This document shows positions 1-4,500 of a stretch of DNA of 5,302 nucleotides, one piece after another. Below the pieces are notes generated by a model. It was not told where the DNA came from. It worked only from the letters and a program-made list of their open reading frames with translations, and searched no databases. Every line of letters starts with the position of its first letter. The stretch's first letter is position 1. The stretch comes from an uncultured Collinsella sp. (GTDB taxonomy: Bacteria; Actinomycetota; Coriobacteriia; Coriobacteriales; Coriobacteriaceae): contig CABSMN010000107.1 in the NCBI GenBank assembly GCA_902478765.1, forward strand, positions 1 to 5,302, read 5' to 3'. Made by a program: the position numbers and the translations under genes.

Positions 1-771
1 CGCCAGCGGGCGCAACTTATACGTCGCATCGCGCGTGATGTAGTACACGTATTCCATGCTGTCGAACGTCGCCTGATCGGTTGTATCCGAAATCACGTTG
101 AACATCGAACCGTCGTTCATATGATGACCGTAAATCGTGGTCTGCTGATCCACCATGCCCGGCGCGGTGTCGTCGCTATCCAAGAAGATGGCTCCCGAGG
201 CATTGGCGGTGCCGTCGAACAGCGTGTTGAGGTACTTGGAGTTGTTGTTGGTCTGCACCACGGGGTAGTTGATGTTGGTGCCGGGCGCGTAAATCCAACC
301 AACAACCTCGGGATTTGTCTGGGCAAGCGCATTGAAGTCGATAATCGGCACGCCGCTGGCGTCCTTGTCGCTCACATATTGCTTTTCGATCTTTTGATAC
401 GACTCGCTCGCCTGCTTGTAGCCAATCTGCGCGTTGATAAAGATGGCGGCAGCGGCAACGATCAGGCCAATGCCGATGATGATGAGCAGAATGGGAATGA
501 CGGAGCGGCGCTTTTTGCGCGGCGGCTCGGTATAGCTCGATGGCGCGGTATGCGCCGAAGAGCGAGGTGACTTCTTGGCCGTACTGTATGACGAAGGGCG
601 ATATGCAGCAGGTGTATCCTGACGGCGATGCTTCGCCGGCGTCACAGGGCGCGGCGCGCGCGGTTGCTGAGGAGAGGATGTCCGACCCTGCTGCGGCGCG
701 CGGGCTGCTCCCGACTTGGCTGGATCGGGAATCCGAGAAGCCGAAAAACGCTTTCCCTGATAGTCGGACAT
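1..771 (-). CDS. srtB: Class B-type sortase, 3' end cut by the window edge
   Basis: Membrane-bound cysteine transpeptidase that cleaves a C-terminal sorting motif and joins surface proteins to the cell wall. The 257 visible codons start at ATG 771-769 and stay open to base 1. Residues 1-88 are a cytoplasmic tail rich in Pro, Ser, Arg, Lys and Gln that ends in a KKRR cluster. Residues 89-112 are one hydrophobic helix (IPILLIIIGIGLIVAAAA), giving type II topology. The sortase fold follows: NPEVVGWIYAPGTNINYPVV (residues 154-173) and a YGHHM motif (214-218) whose first His is the expected catalytic one. The spacing of GWI, YPVV, FLD and YGHxM with GSMF is that of the SrtB family. The catalytic Cys (TLxTC) and Arg lie beyond the left edge, so activity cannot be judged. 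The gene follows purE by 36 bases and may be co-transcribed with it. The long cytoplasmic tail is unusual. The family call is firm; the class is likely. Confidence 0.88.
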   Translation of the reverse strand, partial: MSDYQGKRFSASRIPDPAKSGAARAPQQGRTSSPQQPRAPRPVTPAKHRRQDTPAAYRPSSYSTAKKSPRSSAHTAPSSYTEPPRKKRRSVIPILLIIIGIGLIVAAAAIFINAQIGYKQASESYQKIEKQYVSDKDASGVPIIDFNALAQTNPEVVGWIYAPGTNINYPVVQTNNNSKYLNTLFDGTANASGAIFLDSDDTAPGMVDQQTTIYGHHMNDGSMFNVISDTTDQATFDSMEYVYYITRDATYKLRPLA

Positions 772-775
772 GGCT

Positions 776-781
776 CTCCTT
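776..781 (-). promoter_or_regulatory. Ribosome binding site of the sortase gene
   Basis: The minus strand reads AAGGAG followed by AGCC and ATG. The four-base spacing is slightly short. No other in-frame ATG occurs until residue 206, well inside the catalytic domain, so this site fixes the start. A five-base complement (GCTCT at 801-805 read on the minus strand, AGAGC at 773-777) could partly mask the site, but the stem is too short to claim regulation. Confidence 0.7.
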
Positions 782-807
782 ATGCTGCAAATGGACTGGC
801 AGAGCGC

Positions 808-1272
808 TTAGGCGTCAGCCATCTCCTGCTTCATCTTCTCGATAACCTTGCGGTACTCGGGGTCGCAGGCGCCCAGGATCTGCGTGGCGTAAATGGCAGC
901 GTTCTTGGCACCGTTGATGGCCACACAGGCAACGGGCACGCCCGAAGGCATCTGCACCATCGACAGCAGCGAGTCCATACCACCCAGATCGCTCGTCTTC
1001 ATAGGCACGCCGATAACCGGCAGCGGCGTAAACGCAGCCACGACACCGCCCAGGTGAGCAGCCTTGCCGGCGGCAGCGATAATCACCTTGATGCCGCGGT
1101 CGGCAGCGGTCGAGGCCCACTCATGGACCTTCGCCGGCGTGCGGTGCGCACTTGCAATCACGAGCTCATAGGGCACGCCCAGCGCCTCGAGCTCGGCGGT
1201 GCAACCTTCCATAACGCCCAGATCGGACTTGGAGCCCATGATGATCCCGACAACCGGCTTCTGATCTGCCAT
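808..1272 (-). CDS. purE: N5-carboxyaminoimidazole ribonucleotide mutase, PurE class I
   Basis: Cytosolic enzyme of de novo purine synthesis that converts N5-CAIR, the product of PurK, into CAIR, the substrate of PurC. The 154-residue product is the normal length for a stand-alone class I PurE. Family motifs are in order: GSKSD at residues 13-17 (phosphate/ribose binding), SAHRTP at 41-46 with the conserved catalytic His43, GKAAHLGG at 69-76, and PLPVIGVPM followed by DSLLSMVQMPSGVPV from about residue 83 to 114. The usual HLPG is HLGG here. The end, AINGAKNAAIYATQIL, is of the clostridial/coriobacterial type. The ATG at 1272 is preferred over an in-frame TTG six bases upstream because it sits nine bases from a strong AGGAGG. 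No other pur gene is visible; the next gene downstream is a sortase, so purE is not in a classical purine operon here, at least on the downstream side. Confidence 0.97.
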   Translation of the reverse strand: MADQKPVVGIIMGSKSDLGVMEGCTAELEALGVPYELVIASAHRTPAKVHEWASTAADRGIKVIIAAAGKAAHLGGVVAAFTPLPVIGVPMKTSDLGGMDSLLSMVQMPSGVPVACVAINGAKNAAIYATQILGACDPEYRKVIEKMKQEMADA

Positions 1273-1281
1273 AAACAAAGA

Positions 1282-1287
1282 CCTCCT
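1282..1287 (-). promoter_or_regulatory. Ribosome binding site of purE
   Basis: A perfect AGGAGG on the minus strand, nine bases before ATG 1272-1270 but only three before the alternative TTG at 1278. It therefore decides the start in favour of the product beginning MADQKP. Confidence 0.88.
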
Positions 1288-1301
1288 GTTGAGAGCGGTG
1301 A

Positions 1302-1316
1302 CGCGGCGAATCCGCG
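1302..1316 (-). promoter_or_regulatory. Small GC hairpin in the purE leader
   Basis: CGCGG (1302-1306) and CCGCG (1312-1316) are perfect inverted repeats around a five-base loop, 30 bases before the purE start codon. The five-base-pair stem could shape the leader RNA between the candidate promoter and the ribosome binding site. There is no U-run after it and nothing matching a purine riboswitch core, so I read it as a leader hairpin of unknown importance. Confidence 0.25.
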
Positions 1317-1323
1317 ACCCTTA

Positions 1324-1341
1324 ACTACTGAGAGTAGTATA
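1324..1341 (-). promoter_or_regulatory. Candidate purE promoter -10 with overlapping dyad
   Basis: On the minus strand TATACT (complement of 1336-1341) matches the -10 consensus TATAAT at five of six bases. It stands 64 bases before the purE start, in the only AT-rich patch of this leader. No good TTGACA box lies 16-18 bases upstream, so the promoter is weak, activator-dependent or miscalled. The -10 overlaps a perfect dyad, ACTACT-gag-AGTAGT at 1324-1338, which would fall around the transcription start and could be an operator. It does not resemble a PUR box that I recognise. Confidence 0.4.
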
Positions 1342-1367
1342 GCTGCTCCCGTCCCTGCGGTCTGTGT

Positions 1368-1455
1368 GGCGCTTCGCGGGCGGGCCAGGCTTTATCTTCA
1401 CTCCGGTTGCTTCGCAAAGTCGTTCAGATAGAGCCTGGCCCGCCCGCGAAGCGCC
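1368..1455. repeat. Long near-perfect palindrome, 30-bp arms and 28-base loop
   Basis: The arms 1368-1397 and 1426-1455 are inverted repeats matching at 29 of 30 positions; the outer 24 (1368-1391 with 1432-1455) are perfect. The one exception, T1392 against G1431, is a G-U pair if the plus strand is transcribed but a C-A mismatch on the minus strand. The 28-base loop (1398-1425) contains TTGC-TTC-GCAA at 1407-1417, so a small hairpin caps the large one. GCTTCGC or its complement occurs three times: 1371-1377, 1409-1415 and 1446-1452. Neither strand has a T-run after the stem, so this is not a normal intrinsic terminator. It could be a dispersed REP/MITE-like element or a structured RNA. It lies between the surface-protein terminator and the purE promoter. 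Confidence 0.85.
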
Positions 1456-1502
1456 CTGCGACCTACCGGATATTGCCATGACGTACGTTGGCTGAAATAA
1501 TA

Positions 1503-1547
1503 AAGCAATGCCCGCCGTCCTTGACGGAGCGGCGGGCACGTTTGCTT
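1503..1547 (-). terminator. Intrinsic terminator of the surface-protein gene
   Basis: On the minus strand, 24 bases after the stop codon's last base, the core stem pairs GCCCGCCG with CGGCGGGC (1530-1537 with 1510-1517). It continues through TCC/GGA around a GTCAA loop, with one bulged C. A further AAGCA/TGCTT pairing extends the base of the hairpin. The stem is followed by TTGCTTTATTATTT, which is T-rich though interrupted. Position, GC-rich stem and T-rich tail all fit rho-independent termination of the gene ending at 1562, separating it from purE. Confidence 0.85.
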
Positions 1548-1561
1548 AGTTGTCGCTGGGA

Positions 1562-4500
1562 CTACTTAGCCTTGCTGCGACGATGGAAGAAAGCGCCGAT
1601 CGCGGCGATGATGGCGCCAAGACCACCGACGGCCGCGACGGTCGCCGCCGTCTGGTCGCCGGTATTGGGGATCGCCGAACCGCTCTTCTTGCTGCCCTGG
1701 GCCTTGTCGCCTGCGGGCTTGCCCGCCTGGTTGCCGCCGTTTGAGCCATTGCCGGAACCCTGGTTGCCCGAGCCGCCCTGGTTGCCGGAATCGGCATCCT
1801 TGAGGCTCTCAATGGCCAGCTTGAGCTGGTCATAGGCCGCCTGGAGCTGGATGTCGGAAGCATTCTCATCACCCAAGACGTCCTCGGCGTAGGTAATGGC
1901 ATCCGTCAGGGCCTTGACAGACTCGTCCGTCTTGCCCCTGGTGTCAGTCTCCTTCGCCTGCTTGACCAAGGCCTTGAGCTGCTTCTTGGTCGGGTTCTCG
2001 ACCGGGGTCACCGGAGTCTTCTCAAGCGCGTCGCGAGCACTCTCGAGTGCCTTGAGTGCCTGGTCGACCTCGTCCTGCGTGGCGTTCTCGTCGTTCAGGA
2101 TGGCGCGGGCGCTCGCCAAGGCGTTCTGGAACGCGGTCCAGGAAGCCTCGGTGTAGTCGCTGGCCTTAAGGTCGCCGGCTGCAACCTCGGCATCAACCTT
2201 TTCAATCGCGGCAGTGAGGTCGTCCTTCGCCACCGGATTGGGAACGGCCGTACCGTAGAACTTGAGCTCCGCCATGCTACAGTAGGCGTCAACGCTGCCA
2301 CCGCCGGCGTGGAGCACCTTGACGGTCACGTAGCGACCGCGCGCGGCACCAAAGCTCATCTGCTTCCAGTCGCCACGGTCGGTGAGCACGCGGCCGTCGT
2401 TGTCGAAGGTAAACGTACCCATCGACGTGGCGGTGCCCATCTCATAACCGTCGGCGGTGTCGGAAACCAGCACCTCGGCCTCAAAGATATCGCCGTTCGT
2501 GCCGCCGTCCTGGCGCGGCAGGAACGTGACGTCGGTGAGATCGTAGTCGCGGCCCAGGTCGACGGTCAGGTACTGGGGCATACCGGCCTTATAGGCCCAG
2601 TCGCTGTGCCAGAGCGTCTGCTCATCGCCGTCAAGAGCGTTGACGGCGTTGCTGCCCTCATAGTCGGCCTCGCTCGAGAAGCCGGTCACCTTGACGTTCT
2701 CGCGGTTCTCGGGCGTGTTGATGAGGCTCTTCTCATCGACGGGGCGCATCTTGAGGCCGTCGATTGCCTTCTCGATCTTGGCCGTGGCGTCTGCGACATC
2801 CTTCTTGCTATAGCTGCCCTGGCCGCCATCGAGGAGCTTCTGAGCCGCCTCGACCGCAGCGGTGAGGGCTGCATAGGAATCCTTGGTGTAGACGGACTCG
2901 CTGTAGCCCGCGGCCTTGGAAAGCGCTGCTATGAGCGCAGAGGTGTCGACACCAGCCTTGACCTCGACCTCATAGGATGCGGTCTTGGAGGGATCGAGCA
3001 CCGACGCCACCGTGATCGTTGCCTTGCCGGCCTTGTTGGCGCGCAGGTAGTAGCTCACGCTATCGCCGGCCTGGACAGCGGAGACGCTCACCACAGAAGG
3101 ATCGGAGCTCTCGACCGTCACATAGGGGTAGCCGGCGCTCTCGGGCGTGGCCTTGGCGTCGACGAGCGTCACATCGCCCTCGAAGAACTCGGTCTGGTTC
3201 TTGCCCAGTTCGACACCCTCGATGGCCTCGACACCCTGTGTGTAGTTGAAGTTGATCTCGCGCAGCGTGAGCATCTGGTCACCCGATGCCTCAAGCGGCG
3301 TGATCTCGACCTTGGTCGCCTTCTTGCCCTTGTTCTCGGCAGAGAGGCCAAAGGCGTAGCGAGCCTGATAGGAATCAAAGCTTCCGCCCGAGAACTCCTG
3401 GGTCGAGCCGTCCTCGAACGTCACGACGGACTTAATCTTCTGCACGGTGCCGTTGCCACCGTTGCGGTTAACGACCTCGACGCTATCGAGTTTCGACGGC
3501 GTCTTGAAGGCGAACGTCATCGTGGCGGGCAGCTTGACGTAGGTCGGCATCTTGCCGTCGATCCAGTTGGGCCCATAGTTCCACAGGAACTCGAAGTCGT
3601 TGCCGCCCTCATTGTTGTCGAACAGTCCGTCATAGCTCTTCTGCTGGATGAGCTTCTCGACGTTGGTGCCGTCGTCGGTGGGGAGCTCGTCGTTGGTCAT
3701 CGTGATGTCAAAGGCGTCGCGGCCGTACTCGGACTTGGTGGGCTGCGGGACACCGGGCATCGTCACGGTGCCATCACTCACGAACTCGAGCGCGTCGCAC
3801 GCCGGGCCGACGAGCCAAGACGTCGAGGGCAGCTCGACCTTGCCGGCCGTCTTAGCCTTGAGTTTAAAGCTCGCGACCACACCAGTACTGTTGAAGAGCT
3901 TGGCGTCGCCGCGGTTGGCGAAGGCCAGGTTGATGGTCTGGTGGCCATCCGTGAACTGCACTTTCTCGCGCGAGAGGTTCTCCATGCCCGCCGTCGACGC
4001 ATCCTGCGCGATGCTCTCGGAGACATACTCGAACTGGTCGCTGTTGAAGTTGACGAGCGCACCGAGCGCGTTGATGTTCTCGGCGTCGGTGGCGTAGACG
4101 TCGACCGTGATCTCGTCGCCGGCCTCGACCTCCATCTTGCTCGGGATCACCGCGAGGGTGCCAGCAGCCTTGCCCTTTTGCTTGGTGCCGCCGTCGAGCG
4201 CCGCCATGGTGAAGGAGTAGTCGTACACGTCGTAGACGCCGTTGCCGTTGAGGTCGGCGAAGTGGGCGCGGATCTGGGAGTCGAACGTCGAGGTGTCGGG
4301 CTCGCGGTTCTCAAGACCCAGGTAATTCTTCATGTTGGAGTAGTCGCCGTCGGAGACCGTGGCCTTGTTGAGGTTGGAGCCCACAGCGAAGCCGTCCGTG
4401 CCGTCGGTCTTGTAGATGGCGATCTCGGAGGCGGAGAAGAAGTTGCCCACGGACGCGAGCGGCGTCATACGCACGTAGCGCGCGGCCACGGCGCCGTCGA

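Noticed and set aside
121..570. Plus-strand open frame of 149 codons opposite the sortase
   Set aside because: It lies opposite conserved sortase motifs (YGHHM, GWIYAPGTN) and has no domain of its own.
176..790. Minus-strand open frame overlapping the sortase in another frame
   Set aside because: The product is compositionally odd with no hydrophobic helix pattern, whereas the frame starting at 771 gives the complete sortase layout.
808..1272. HLGG in place of HLPG in PurE as a sign of lost function
   Set aside because: The other motifs and His43 are intact and this loop varies among Gram-positive PurE proteins, so I treat it as an ordinary variant.
1273..1278. Alternative purE start at TTG 1278
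   Set aside because: It is only three bases from the AGGAGG; ATG 1272 has ideal spacing and matches the usual PurE N-terminus length.
628..1431. Plus-strand open frame of 267 codons across the sortase start and purE
   Set aside because: It is antisense to two convincing genes, its translation is Arg/His-rich and low in family-like features, and it begins without a ribosome binding site. It is a GC-rich shadow frame.
1368..1455. The palindrome as an intrinsic terminator
   Set aside because: No T-run follows the stem on either strand, and the surface-protein gene already has a better terminator at 1503-1547.
1353..1460. CCCTGCG direct repeats (1353-1359 and 1454-1460) as a target-site duplication around the palindrome
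   Set aside because: The right copy overlaps the arm by two bases while the left stands eight bases away, so they do not flank the element symmetrically; seven matching bases in GC-rich DNA can be chance.
1321..1539. Minus-strand 72-codon open frame across the intergenic palindrome
   Set aside because: It runs through the terminator T-tract, the palindrome and the purE promoter region, with no ribosome binding site; the coding appearance comes from the GC-rich arms.
3648..4097. Plus-strand 149-codon open frame within the surface-protein gene
   Set aside because: It is antisense to the cohesin-like domain and has no start signal or recognisable family; it is Ser/Leu-rich as expected for the complement of this codon usage.
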